From Cristatella mucedo (taxonomy: Eukaryota > Bryozoa > Phylactolaemata > Cristatellidae): DNA of 10,492 bases. How positions within the stretch are numbered: the first letter of the stretch is position 1; each line of letters starts with the position of its first letter. Positions 1 to 8,256 of this stretch are shown piece after piece. The DNA lies in contig WPIO01000017.1 in assembly GCA_009760855.2 (NCBI GenBank), forward strand, positions 6,705,001 to 6,715,492, written 5' to 3'. A program made the translations under genes and the position numbers. Under the pieces are notes generated by a model. It saw only the letters and a program-made list of their open reading frames with translations. It made no database searches and was not told where the DNA came from.

Positions 1-840
1 CCGTACAAGACCATAATTAAGGCAATATAACCTGCACCGAGTGGCTACAGCTGCGATGCTGTTCCGGAGATTTTTGCATTATCCAAGCGGATCACTGAAC
101 TAGCATATCACACTTCATCGTAGACCATTATCAAACACTCGCGAAACAGAGCTTCGATCATCCATGCTGTAACATTAAACCACCATTAAAACCAATGCTT
201 TTCTGCTGTCTTAGTATTAAACCCTTGAATTTGCAGCTCGATCAATAAAAAGTGGGTTCGGCCTATTGTCGCCACTAGCATTGGTAGCAGGTGCAGCAGT
301 CAATCGAATCTGTCATCTCCATACTGTACTGTACCAGAACATGATGCTGCAGAGTCTTCAGACATCGTAAAGTTGACAGCGCCTCGACATTACACGATAC
401 TAGAAAAGCCCCCCTCTTCGTGTGCGACTAAATATTCGAACTCCATACGCGTTTACAGTGCAACCGACTGAGCCTGAAAACTCTGGCGCGTGTGGCCTCG
501 GTTGCGGCACGCAAGCTGTACGGCGAAACTCCTTGTTTTTCAACCGGATCATCTCACCTGTCGGAACGATACGCTCAGCTAGGCACCGACGGCACCGAAG
601 CTCGAGAGTCCACTATCCTGTATGAAAGGCTCTGAAACCCTGCAGCTACATGTCGACTGCAGTGCCGGTTAGCTGACCGAGGCTGTACAATACAAGGAAC
701 GGTCCGTGGGTTGCCTGCTTCAGCAGTCGTGGCAACCCAAAGTCTTCTTCGGTCCATTGCCTGAGCCTCTCTTGTGCAATGCTTTGAGTATTTGAATCTC
801 AATACTTAAATAATCGTTGCCGCCACCCACTTTTGGGCTC
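1..840. other. Gene-free stretch, no recognisable content
   Basis: I see no coding region, RNA gene or repeat here. The two short reading frames (67 codons on plus at 422-625, 75 codons on minus at 575-802) overlap, have no recognisable motif and look like chance. Base composition is balanced. An AATAAA hexamer near 245 has no gene upstream to serve. Confidence 0.6.
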
Positions 841-847
841 TACCCTC

Positions 848-895
848 TTAGTAATAGTAATAATATTAACAATAATAATCGTAGCAATAATAACA
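848..895. repeat. Degenerate AAT/TAA trinucleotide repeat
   Basis: The stretch is built from imperfect TAA, AAT and AGT triplets, with several short ATAATAAT blocks separated by GTA, TTAAC and CGTAG interruptions. Translated, it gives an isoleucine/valine-rich run that mimics a membrane segment, but this comes from the repeat. It is probably an old, decayed microsatellite. Confidence 0.65.
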
Positions 896-1461
896 GTACA
901 TTGGTATAGCATCTCAGAAGACTTAAACTCTTTCAATGTTTTCTGGATTTTTAGTACAGATGCATTTAAGAATGAAATTCGGCGATGGGCATTTCTTTCA
1001 TGGGGCCCGATAGACTATTTGTACCAACCAACTGACTCAATACGGTAGGTGATGCTGGTAGGTGCCTCTCGACTGCAGTTTCCTTGAAGAAACTTGTTTA
1101 GAGTTCATTCGTCGGTAAAGTGCCTCTTTAGCCTTCAAGGCTAGCCTGCATACTACATCATTAAGCCTGCTTGCCGAGTCTAGAAGTTTTATTTTCAATG
1201 GAAGACGAGAGGGCGTTGGATAGAAAAGATCGGGAATATACGAAAAATAGGATCCACTGAGTTGCCTTGGCAATATCCCAAACCAAGACAGAAGAATTCT
1301 CGTCATTGGCTATAAAATAGTCACTCTGTCAATCAGGTAGCGTTACTGTAAGACTATAAGGACCCGGTGCCACTCGATTACAGCTTGAGAGGTGGGCGGC
1401 ATTCCAAAGTGGTCAGCTACCTGCTGCTTTGCTGTACAAGCAATCACTCAGAAGCACCCCC
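896..1461. other. Gene-free stretch with isolated TATA-like motif
   Basis: No gene is supported. A minus-strand frame of 89 codons (1037-1306) has plausible composition, but a stop sits directly before its first ATG and I recognise no family. A TATAAAATAG string at 1311-1320, with ATTGG just upstream at 1305-1309, resembles a core promoter. No downstream gene supports it. Confidence 0.5.
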
Positions 1462-1490
1462 TCCCCTTGTCATGGCCATTGACGAGGGGA
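1462..1490. other. Inverted repeat / hairpin, 11-bp stem
   Basis: Bases 1462-1472 (TCCCCTTGTCA) pair with 1480-1490 (TGACGAGGGGA), leaving a 7-base loop, TGGCCAT. There are ten Watson-Crick pairs and one G-T wobble (1468 with 1484). The stem is pyrimidine-rich on one arm and purine-rich on the other. It is not followed by a T-run and no gene adjoins it, so I do not call it a terminator or an RNA gene. Confidence 0.55.
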
Positions 1491-1726
1491 AGGCCTGAAG
1501 TACTATACGTTTGGAATAAGTGACTTTGCAGTCCTTATTGGGGTGCCGTAGAGAAACCTTTGGCTAGTGCTCCCAATTACGGTGCCGTTTTTTATTACTG
1601 CTAGACGTTTAAAAGTTGTATTCAGAAAACCATTTTTCATAGCTTGTTATGCATGCACGATCCATATAACTGATTAAGGACCACTTACCAAAGTAGCTTG
1701 AAGATTTACTAGCTCCCTGGTTCTTT
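1491..1726. other. Gene-free stretch
   Basis: No gene or repeat is supported. The minus-strand reading frame at 1609-1842 runs straight through the SINE fragment at 1727-1800, so it is an artefact rather than a gene. Confidence 0.5.
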
Positions 1727-1800
1727 CTATAATAATAGTAATGCATTTGATGTGGCGCCCTCAGAGAGCTCAATCTCTTTCTAGGCACTTTACATTTTCT
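1727..1800 (-). mobile_element. 5'-truncated SINE 3' end (same family as 9553-9676)
   Basis: Read on the minus strand, this contains the 3' domain of the SINE seen complete at 9553-9676: a GTAAAGTGCCT start, a small hairpin AGAGATTGAGCTCTCT, GGGCGCC in place of GGGCGCT, CAAATGCAT, and a short ATT-type tail at about 1727-1742. Aligned by eye over about 57 bases, roughly three quarters of positions agree with that copy. No tRNA-like head is visible at 1801 or beyond, so the copy is 5'-truncated, as is common for SINEs that are copied by target-primed reverse transcription. It is non-autonomous and encodes nothing. Confidence 0.7.
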
Positions 1801-1873
1801 GCGAAGGAAGCACGATTGAATGGTTAGTGTTAGAATGCTCAATAAACAACAAGACTAATAAGTTTAGGGGTGA

Positions 1874-1928
1874 CATGCACAGTGTCAGCATGAAAGTATG
1901 GTTAGTGGCAGCATGCATAGTGTCAGCA
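1874..1928. repeat. Short direct repeat, 17 bases spaced 38
   Basis: CATGCACAGTGTCAGCA at 1874-1890 recurs at 1912-1928 with a single C-to-T difference. The string ATGGTTAGTG also occurs twice nearby (from 1820 and from 1898). It looks like a decayed tandem repeat of about one and a half units. No function is implied. Confidence 0.5.
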
Positions 1929-2660
1929 CCCATAAGCACATAAAAGACAAACCACCGGGACCCACTAAATGCTGCGGTAATTAGACGTGTGTTTAGTTTA
2001 TTTTTAATGTGGACAAGTCAGGAGATGTCGTGGCGCAAGTCGGGAGTGATTTCGAAGCTTTGTGAGCATACGAACTAAAAGCACCGTCTCCAAGAGACTT
2101 GAGATGTGTACGAGGTATGGGACAACAGTTAGATTCCGAAAAGCTGGGGGTGCAATGCTCAGCCCGGTGGGGGAGTAGATCTGATGGGTAAGTTGGAGCA
2201 AAAGAAGGAAGGAGCCTAAATTGAGTGACAAAGACCTTGAAGTTGATGTGTTGCTTGACTGGGAGCCATGAATTGTATACTCGGCAGCACAAACTCAGTA
2301 CTAGCAGGTCAACCTAAAAATGCCTCAAACCCTCTAATAAATGAATGATATAACAGCTAGGTTGGTCTTTAAATGCTAAATCTTCTGTGGTGTATCTCCT
2401 TTTCTCAAGAGAACTTTGATGCTTTCTTGTTGATCAATTATAGCAAAATTCCCGCTTTGACCTACATTGGTCGTTGTGGCTTGGCTCCACCACATGCATC
2501 TGAACTACTGAAGCAGTTTCAAACTCCTGTTCCCTCTGTTTATCTCAAGACAATAAATTAGAAACTCCTCTCTTTTAATTCGAGACTGTCCTTGACAGAA
2601 CCTTTGAAATATAAATATACAAAATATATTCGTAAAGCACCATAAGAAAACTTTCGTATA
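1929..2660. other. Gene-free stretch
   Basis: No supported gene. Overlapping reading frames on minus (99 and 75 codons, 1993-2292) and plus (62 codons, 2373-2561) have no recognisable motif. AATAAA hexamers near 2337 and 2552 are isolated. The last 60 bases are A/T-rich and lead into the SINE at 2661. Confidence 0.5.
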
Positions 2661-2760
2661 GTGGTTTGGCCCAGTGGTAAAGGTACTCGACCCGACCAAG
2701 GTCTGGCCGAGGTCGTGGGCTCGAGCCCCGTGGCATATGTGAAGTGCCTAAAGTGAGATA
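2661..2760 (+). mobile_element. tRNA-derived SINE, head and linker
   Basis: A polymerase III type internal promoter is visible. The A box is TGGCCCAGTGGTAAAGG at 2667-2683 and the B box is GGGCTCGAGCCC at 2717-2728 (tRNA consensus GGTTCGANNCC). The A-to-B gap holds an extra AAGGTCTGGCCGAGG segment that a normal tRNA lacks, and the T-arm pairing is imperfect, so this is not a working tRNA gene. The linker GGCATATGTGAAGTGCC (2732-2748) follows. Head and linker match the minus-strand copy at 9590-9676 closely, which establishes a family. After about 2760 the sequence diverges: the hairpin and GCGCTATA motif of the 3' domain are not recognisable, so the copy is 3'-truncated or rearranged. Confidence 0.8.
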
Positions 2761-3392
2761 CAGTTTAGATTAGAGACAAATCTCGGAGAGCAGTGGGACT
2801 CTATTCTGACATTCCTGTGCAACAGCATTTTCTCTCCTGCTACCGACTCTGGCCATCCATTTTAGCGAGCTTTAACTAATAGTTATAAGCATCTTACCTC
2901 TACTGCAATTTATCTGACTCGCCTTTCCCTTCCACTATCCCTTCGCCTCGTCAGATGAAGTTTACTAGCAACCGTATGCTCGCCAAAAGTAGCTTATGCT
3001 TTGAGTGTGCTATAGAAAACCTTCAAGTGTAACACCAGCTTAGTCTTCTTGTCGGCCACAGACAGAGATACTTAAAAACCTCGCAGCAGACAATACGACC
3101 GATCAATGCGATATGTGGCTCAGGCCTTTGATCCAACCACTGGGGTGCTCCTTCCAAATGAAGCGGCTGTGTAAATGTGTAGAAATGTACGACCGTTGCT
3201 TGTCGCTTCAGTTAATATTAATCCTCAATTATCAAGTACCAATGGCGTGCTTTCCCCGCAAGGCATCGAGGCGAGTCTGCGACGACACTGACAGGACTTC
3301 TGCAGGTTCACAGAGACCGCCAGCTTGAGCTGAACTCAGCAGGCTGCTCGCTCGAGGCGATTGGTCTGCTGAATACGGTATCGCGACTATTT
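2761..3392. other. Gene-free stretch
   Basis: No gene is supported. A plus-strand frame of 71 codons starts at 3113. Another frame is open from 3222 to 3436 without an ATG and has fairly protein-like composition, but I recognise no family and see no convincing splice sites. Both could be chance. Confidence 0.45.
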
Positions 3393-3419
3393 TGTTCGGC
3401 TCAAAAGCCAGGCCGAACA
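3393..3419. other. Inverted repeat / hairpin, 8-bp stem
   Basis: TGTTCGGC at 3393-3400 is perfectly complementary to GCCGAACA at 3412-3419, with an 11-base loop. An alternative fold forms GGCT/AGCC inside the outer TGTTC/GAACA arms. No T-run or gene accompanies it. Confidence 0.45.
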
Positions 3420-3681
3420 GATAGGAGTCGACCCTGATCTGCTTTCAAACGGGTCAGTTGAAGCAGGACAGTCAGTTGCCTGCTGAAAGCTGACCAACAG
3501 TTTGTCAACATGAGCATTCTGAAAGACCGTATAATGGGTAACATCTTGCCATTGTGAGCAACTCAATGCAGGTGGGCGCAGGGACGCCGAAAGCAAAATT
3601 ACATCGGCATGACGAAGCTTGTATTAGCCTGCCCCTGGGCTAGGACCAAGGCTCGCTCTGATTCTGCCGGGGTTGTATCAT
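3420..3681. other. Gene-free stretch
   Basis: No supported gene. The minus-strand frame at 3387-3596 (69 codons) overlaps the hairpin at 3393-3419 and carries no recognised motif. Confidence 0.45.
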
Positions 3682-3698
3682 AGCAGCCCAAGGCTGCT
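3682..3698. other. Short perfect hairpin, 7-bp stem
   Basis: AGCAGCC (3682-3688) pairs with GGCTGCT (3692-3698) around a CAA loop. It is small enough to arise by chance and is recorded only as visible structure. Confidence 0.4.
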
Positions 3699-3958
3699 TA
3701 TACATGTTTAGCTAGAGCGGTTTAATAGTGTCTTATTAAGCTAGATTAGTAGCGCTGGGTGCGATGCTGCTAGCTTGGAATCTACAGGGTAAATCAGGGA
3801 GAAAGGGAGCCTAGGAAATCAGCAGTCGAAGGCACGGTGTTTTGTGCTGCCGGAGTCTACCAAGAAATCATTAAATAGAACAGAGATTGGTACTTCTGAG
3901 CAGATTTGCATTTTAAATTAAAGTTATAGTATGCCGGTGACAGCAGCCACTATGCTGA

Positions 3959-4038
3959 CCTGCCAAGTGTATGTGCAGAGACCAATCAAAGGCAGCGGAG
4001 CTTCACTTGAGCCACCAGCATGAAAGCCACTTGGCAGG
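3959..4038. other. 11-bp perfect inverted repeat spaced 58 bases
   Basis: CCTGCCAAGTG at 3959-3969 and CACTTGGCAGG at 4028-4038 are exact reverse complements. A second, weaker patch (GCTTTC-like) extends the inner edge. The spacer includes a CCAATCA motif. This layout resembles the ends of a very small non-autonomous DNA transposon, but I see no clear target-site duplication and no second copy in the window. Confidence 0.35.
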
Positions 4039-4039
4039 G

Positions 4040-4740
4040 CCGTGGTTGCCGGATGTAGACGTGACCACAGAAACTGCAGTAAAGAGGATTGTTCTAGAAT
4101 TTGTCCAGTGCACCTCCAAGGGCTCCCCAATTGTCAGGCGCCTGGTGAGCAGTTGTCAGGGACGACCCTGGGGAAGTTCGCAAGTGCTAACCGATCCCCC
4201 TGACAGGTTGCTGAAAAAATCCCAATTTACTTGCCAGAACTCTCAGCCACAGCCTCCTGTTGTTAGCTTTTTCTAACGGTAAACCAGAGGCAGACTCCCC
4301 TGGGTGTCGATACGCCCGGAGGACGGGGTCTGTCGTTGAGGCTTCGGGTCCCAGGACCCCAGCACGAGTTGTGCAACCTGGCGAGCAGGACCAGAGAAGC
4401 AGCCCGGGCGGCCTAGGGGGTGCTGCTAATTCGAGCCAGCCTCCAGCTAACCCTGCCCTGCCAGCTGGCTTTGCCGTTCGGAATTAGGAGACCAGCAGCC
4501 CTGCGGCCAGCCAGAGTCGCTCGGTGGTGGCAATCGCACAAAGCCAGATGGAACGCTCTGCTCTTTCCTTATGGAATGAAATTTACGGCTGGCCTGGCTC
4601 CCACAGAGACTGCCAACGTTTAATTAAGCAAAGAGGGCTCATCTGGTGGCACCAGCTCGGTCAGAGGATAAAACCCACCCACCGAGGCCCTGGCCTGGCC
4701 GGCGTCTCGAGGGTCGGATGCAGCTAGACCGGATGAGCAC
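4040..4740. other. GC-rich stretch without a recognised gene
   Basis: This is the most GC-rich part of the window, especially 4270-4540 and 4640-4740, with many CpG steps and runs such as CCCGGGCGGCC. Three overlapping plus-strand frames (75, 67 and 67 codons, 4260-4727) arise because stops are rare in such composition; none has a recognised domain. The string TGTCAGGGACGACCC from 4154 resembles the start of some LTRs, and GGATAAAACC near 4663 resembles a weak TATA box. I found no matching CA end, target duplication, gag or pol. It could be a CpG island, an old solo LTR or plain GC-rich DNA. Confidence 0.35.
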
Positions 4741-5376
4741 AAGGAACACGGTAGCACAGCTTAGAGTTCAAGTCTGGGATGGATCTCAGCTACAAACGCC
4801 GCTGCTGAGACGGTACTCCTGACGGTACGCCAGCGAAGCAACTTCTGGGTGCAGAGCAAGCTGCAGGACAGCTCATCGAGCGTTCGGCGCTGACCGATCG
4901 AGAATCCTCGCGAGAAAAGGCCTCCGATTCATGATCGACTTTGCAAACCGGCCGCGCTGCGAATGGAAAAGGGCAAGCGTCAATAGATGTGCAGATGAGT
5001 CTGAGAATATCGCCGTTGCCTTTCCCAGTGCAAGGCTTCCGCACCCATGATTCACATACAGAGCTGAGCAAGCTTTCAGAATTGCCTCTTCTCTAGGCGA
5101 CCCTCTGGTATTTGCACCCTAGGCATTTCACGAGTCTTGTGTATTCTGAATTATTTTCAGCGTTGCAAACCTCGGGTGAGGGGGCTTAAATGGCTACCGG
5201 GCTCTGATATTGGATCTCAAGCTGCTGCGTTTCCAATCGGACAACGTGTGTAAGCTTCGGGTCAAGAGTAAGTAAGACTGATATTATGAGTTCAAGCTTC
5301 ACGCATAAAATTTTGCGAATATATGCCAAGCTAGTATCTTTCGCTATGTATACTATGCTGCATCTGGAAATGTACC
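4741..5376. other. Gene-free stretch
   Basis: No gene is supported. Two minus-strand frames overlap in different phases (93 codons at 4790-5071, 60 codons at 4873-5055), which argues against both. A further minus frame at 5186-5386 runs into the tandem repeat at 5377. Confidence 0.45.
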
Positions 5377-5446
5377 ATGACTGCAACTCAGTCTCAATTT
5401 ACAATGACTGCAAGACAGTCTCGATTTAGAATGACTGCAACTAGTC
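5377..5446. repeat. 27-base tandem repeat, about 2.6 copies
   Basis: Units are 5377-5403, 5404-5430 and a partial third at 5431-5446. Each begins ATGACTGCAA and contains CAGTCTC then ATTTA. Units 1 and 2 differ at a few positions (CTCAG versus GACAG, CAATTTACA versus CGATTTAGA). TGCAACT at 5436-5442 also pairs with AGTTGCA at 5456-5462 just beyond the array. It is a small, partly decayed minisatellite. Confidence 0.75.
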
Positions 5447-6733
5447 GGCTTCGTCAGTTGCAAGCATCAGCCAGCAAGGCTGCTGTTCCACTAGTCCACA
5501 CGGTGCTTCGGTTTATTGTTCCATAGATACTGACTAAATTATTATTCTCCGTAGCCTTGAAATCTATGAATGTGTAGTGGAATATTGAGTAAGGCAAACA
5601 GTCTTACACTACAGACTGCCACTTTTGCTAGCACATGGCAGCAGTTTTAAATGTAGTAGAGAAAAAGAATGATTGGCAAAAAAAGTATGCCTTTATTAGA
5701 TAAAGAATCGGTAAACTTTGTCGACAGCGTCCCGGGAAAGTTAGCACCGATTTCAATGAGTGTTTTAACTTCTTACGAGGTTTTGCATTTGTTGGAGGTG
5801 AAAAGTGGTTGCATGCCTGCTACGGCTGTAGATAACGCTTTAAGTACTCTTTAGCTCTTCAGTACTCTTTCGTTGAATGCCATAAAAGTGTTAACTACTG
5901 ACGAGTGGCCGAGCAAAAATTTTCATCTATGGGACTGGCGAAATGTTTATAGCGAGGGAGCAAGATCGGCAAGATTTTCAAGCAGGCGGGGCAAGGCCAG
6001 CAGTTGACGAAAGATTGCAGAGTAAAGTCGTAGTGCTTATTCGACACGAGCTCGGCGTTTGCTCATTGAGTGGGGTTAAAGCATAACGTCTTCCTCGGTG
6101 ACGGTCGATGGCGTCGAGGAACCAGAGGCAGGCGGCCCAGCTGGGTGGGCCGGCCCGGTGGTGTATGTGAGCAAAGGACCCCTGCTCTCCTAAGGCTCTG
6201 CCATTTCGACCAGCCAGTGTTCATCCGTCAACAAGTCGCCGCACGCATGCATGCATGCAGCAAAAGCGATGAGAATGTAGAAGTTGCGGTCTTAGAGAGG
6301 AGACATCGTTGAGCAGCTGTAAATATTTGGCCAGAGAGCACTAATGCCTACTGCATAGTGGCTACAGACAAAGCATGCTCATCGAACAATGGGCAAGTTC
6401 GTCCCTGAGGGAGGCCTGCTACTGCCTCTCTCAAAATTGCAGCAAGCACATGACACTGTCCACATTAGCGAGTTCTACCTACGAGTATGCATAGCACCTC
6501 TAAAACTCGTGCGTAATGCATTAAGCTGATCTATGCATATACGTTGGAGAGTGGTGTCTGTTCCATTTGCTGTCATGCTTTCAAAGACTGCTCAATTGAA
6601 GAGGCAACTGCTCAGTTATTTGCCTGTGAGATTCACTCTTAACCCCCACATCATGCCCTTAAGCAGGATTTACAGCCGACGTCAACTTTTTGTGCTTACA
6701 TACCCCTTGGAGCATGATACACTGTCGCCCCAC
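5447..6733. other. Gene-free stretch with minor repeats
   Basis: No gene is supported. The 61-codon plus frame at 5669-5854 has natural-looking composition but opens right after a stop and matches no family I know. Small structures seen here are TGTAGTG (5573-5579) pairing with CACTACA (5607-5613), a direct repeat AGTACTCTTT at 5843-5852 and 5861-5870, and a GCAT run at 6245-6259. The 80-codon frame at 6070-6312 lies partly in GC-rich sequence and is unrecognised. Confidence 0.45.
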
Positions 6734-6950
6734 TGCCATCTCTCCACTTCTTCGTCCTTCTACTCATCCACCTGCTCCCACTCCTGCTGCTGCTGCTGCT
6801 CTCCCTCCCTCTCCTCCTTTTCATTCTCCTCGTCGTCCTCATCCTCCTCTTCCTCCTCGTCGTCCTCCTCCTCACCCATCTTCTTTTGCTCCTGATGCTG
6901 CTACTTAACTTTGGGTGCTTCCGCTGCTGCCACTGCTGCTTCTGCTGCTA
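6734..6950. repeat. Pyrimidine-rich low-complexity tract (TCC, TCG, CTG triplets)
   Basis: About 160 bases (6734-6895) are almost purely C and T with scattered G in TCG and CTG triplets. They include a (CTG)5-type block at 6784-6800 and long TCC/TCG runs to about 6880. CTG-rich triplets resume at 6892-6950. Two plus-strand frames translate the tract as poly-serine (6533-6895) and as proline-rich (6690-6908), showing that triplet repetition, not selection on protein, keeps the frames open. The purine-rich minus strand could adopt triplex-type structure. Confidence 0.75.
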
Positions 6951-7407
6951 ACGTTCTTGTTAGGACAGCTACATCTACCTTCACTGCTATTGCATCTCAA
7001 TAAATACACACAAGAAAATTAATCCCGAAATATTTTCATTTGACCAATCGATTTCATTTCCAGATTCTGAGTTATAAAATCTCCTTTGAAGGCAGTGGGT
7101 TCTCAGCTCAATATTGGAGCGATAAACTTATATCAAATGCATGGCTGACGGTTTTCTGCCAACACAAAGTCGCTAGGCAGAGTCGACCAGCTGCTTCTGT
7201 TCACTCACTCTGCTCCTGTAATTCTACTCGACCATACAGCTCCTTTGCTGTGCGAAATGGACAGCTACAATGCCACCATTAGTTGATCTCTGACTATACA
7301 TGTAGTACTTACTATCTATCCCTATAATAAGATAGGTTTTTCGGTAGCTATTCATCAGTCCGTCAAGTCACTTACACCACGTCTACAATATGTCTTTGGT
7401 GCTATAT
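6951..7407. other. Gene-free stretch
   Basis: No gene is supported. AATAAA at 6999-7004 could act as a polyadenylation signal only if a transcript crossed it, and nothing here shows one. The 80-codon plus frame at 7040-7282 is unrecognised. Confidence 0.45.
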
Positions 7408-7423
7408 TTAATAGTACTATTAA
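7408..7423. other. Perfect 16-base palindrome
   Basis: TTAATAGTACTATTAA is its own reverse complement with no spacer. It lies in A/T-rich sequence. It could be a dimeric protein-binding site or chance; no adjoining gene gives it context. Confidence 0.5.
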
Positions 7424-7615
7424 GACAGTACAGCTACGATGAGTCGAAAAAAGTGAGAAAATTCTTTAATTTGCATATTTAGTTGCAACGTGTACACTTA
7501 TTTTATAAATTGAACATTGAAATGCTACAACTTCGCAATTTGAGATTCCGTAAAACAATAGAACTTTGAACTGTAAAAGGTTTTTCAATGAGTGGCCATT
7601 GCATTCCAGCAGCTT

Positions 7616-7616
<1 letters not shown>

Positions 7617-7674
<58 letters not shown>
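7617..7674. repeat. (CT)29 dinucleotide microsatellite
   Basis: There are 58 uninterrupted bases of CT, equal to 29 perfect units. The perfection suggests a young and probably length-variable locus. The opposite strand is (GA)n. Frames crossing it translate to Ser-Leu (plus) or Arg-Glu (minus) alternation, which is an artefact. Confidence 0.98.
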
Positions 7675-7677
<3 letters not shown>

Positions 7678-8256
7678 CTATTACCTCTTTGTTGTGGCTC
7701 AAATCAACGACCAGCGCTTCTGGTGCTTCGAGCTTTTGGCATATTAAAAAGGTGCTAGAGTGAGCATAACCTACCGGAAGACGTGTTGTGCCTGCCTTTA
7801 GTAAGCAATGGGCAAGTATGAATAGAATCAGCCCGTGATTTCATCAAGGGGCATGGATTAAAATTAAAGATGGTCAGCATGTCTGTACACTGCATGCAGG
7901 AGGCTCAATCCCCATTCGCCACCCCAGTGCTGACGAACAAGTTTTATAAAATTACACTTTTGAATTTGTTTAAATAAAACTACGTTTTTTTATAAGAAAA
8001 TCCTTAAATATAATTTGTAATGTGTTCTAATTGTTCTTACTATGCATATTTTGCTTCATCAACTAGGAACTCTTTAAAGCTCGGAGATGAATGAAGCAGC
8101 TCTCCAACTAGATCATCCAACACTCAGGCCCACCTTCCAAAGCCAAGTTAAAGGCTAACGTGATGTTTCAAAAGTACAGGCTAATTTCAGCTTAAACCCC
8201 CTCCCACTATTGTGGACTGGCAAGCAATAAAGGAAGCCTTGCTGCCACACTGTCGA
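7675..8256. other. Gene-free stretch
   Basis: No gene is supported. The A/T content is high at 7940-8040. GAGGCTCAATCCCC at about 7899-7912 is faintly like a tRNA B box, but no matching A box is seen. GTCAGCA near 7873 and TGCTGAC near 7929 form a 7-base inverted pair around it. AATAAA-type hexamers near 7973 and 8226 are isolated. Confidence 0.45.

Noticed and set aside
833-1048. 71-codon plus frame with an apparent membrane segment
   Set aside because: The hydrophobic run is the translation of the degenerate AAT repeat, and the frame does not begin with ATG.
1037-1306. 89-codon minus frame
   Set aside because: No recognised motif; a stop lies immediately before the ATG. One plausible-looking short frame in 10 kb is not evidence.
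1305-1320. TATAAAATAG with ATTGG upstream, as a core promoter
   Set aside because: No gene or transcript evidence downstream; A/T-rich hexamers of this kind are common in non-coding DNA.
2661-2735. A functional tRNA gene
   Set aside because: A and B boxes are present but the spacing is enlarged by an insertion and the arms do not pair into a cloverleaf. It repeats elsewhere with a SINE 3' domain.
3222-3436. Stop-free plus frame of about 71 codons without ATG
   Set aside because: This length without a stop is expected by chance in balanced-GC DNA, and no splice sites or domain support an exon.
4154-4740. Solo LTR beginning TGTCAGGGACGACCC
   Set aside because: No matching CA terminus, no target duplication of the preceding GCAGT, no primer-binding site and no coding remnants could be found.
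4790-5071. 93-codon minus frame
   Set aside because: Another minus frame in a different phase overlaps it, and neither has family features.
5669-5854. 61-codon plus frame with natural-looking composition
   Set aside because: It opens right after a stop and is short. I recognise no family, and nothing adjoining suggests an exon or a bacterial-type gene.
6533-6895. Longest reading frame (120 codons, plus) with a poly-serine end
   Set aside because: The second half is a translated pyrimidine triplet repeat and the first half has no recognised motif. The overlapping proline-rich frame is equally open.
6999-7004. AATAAA as the 3' end of a gene
   Set aside because: No supported gene upstream; similar hexamers occur throughout the window.
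7865-7940. Another degraded SINE with B-box-like GGCTCAATCCC
   Set aside because: No convincing A box at the right distance and no linker or 3' domain of the family.
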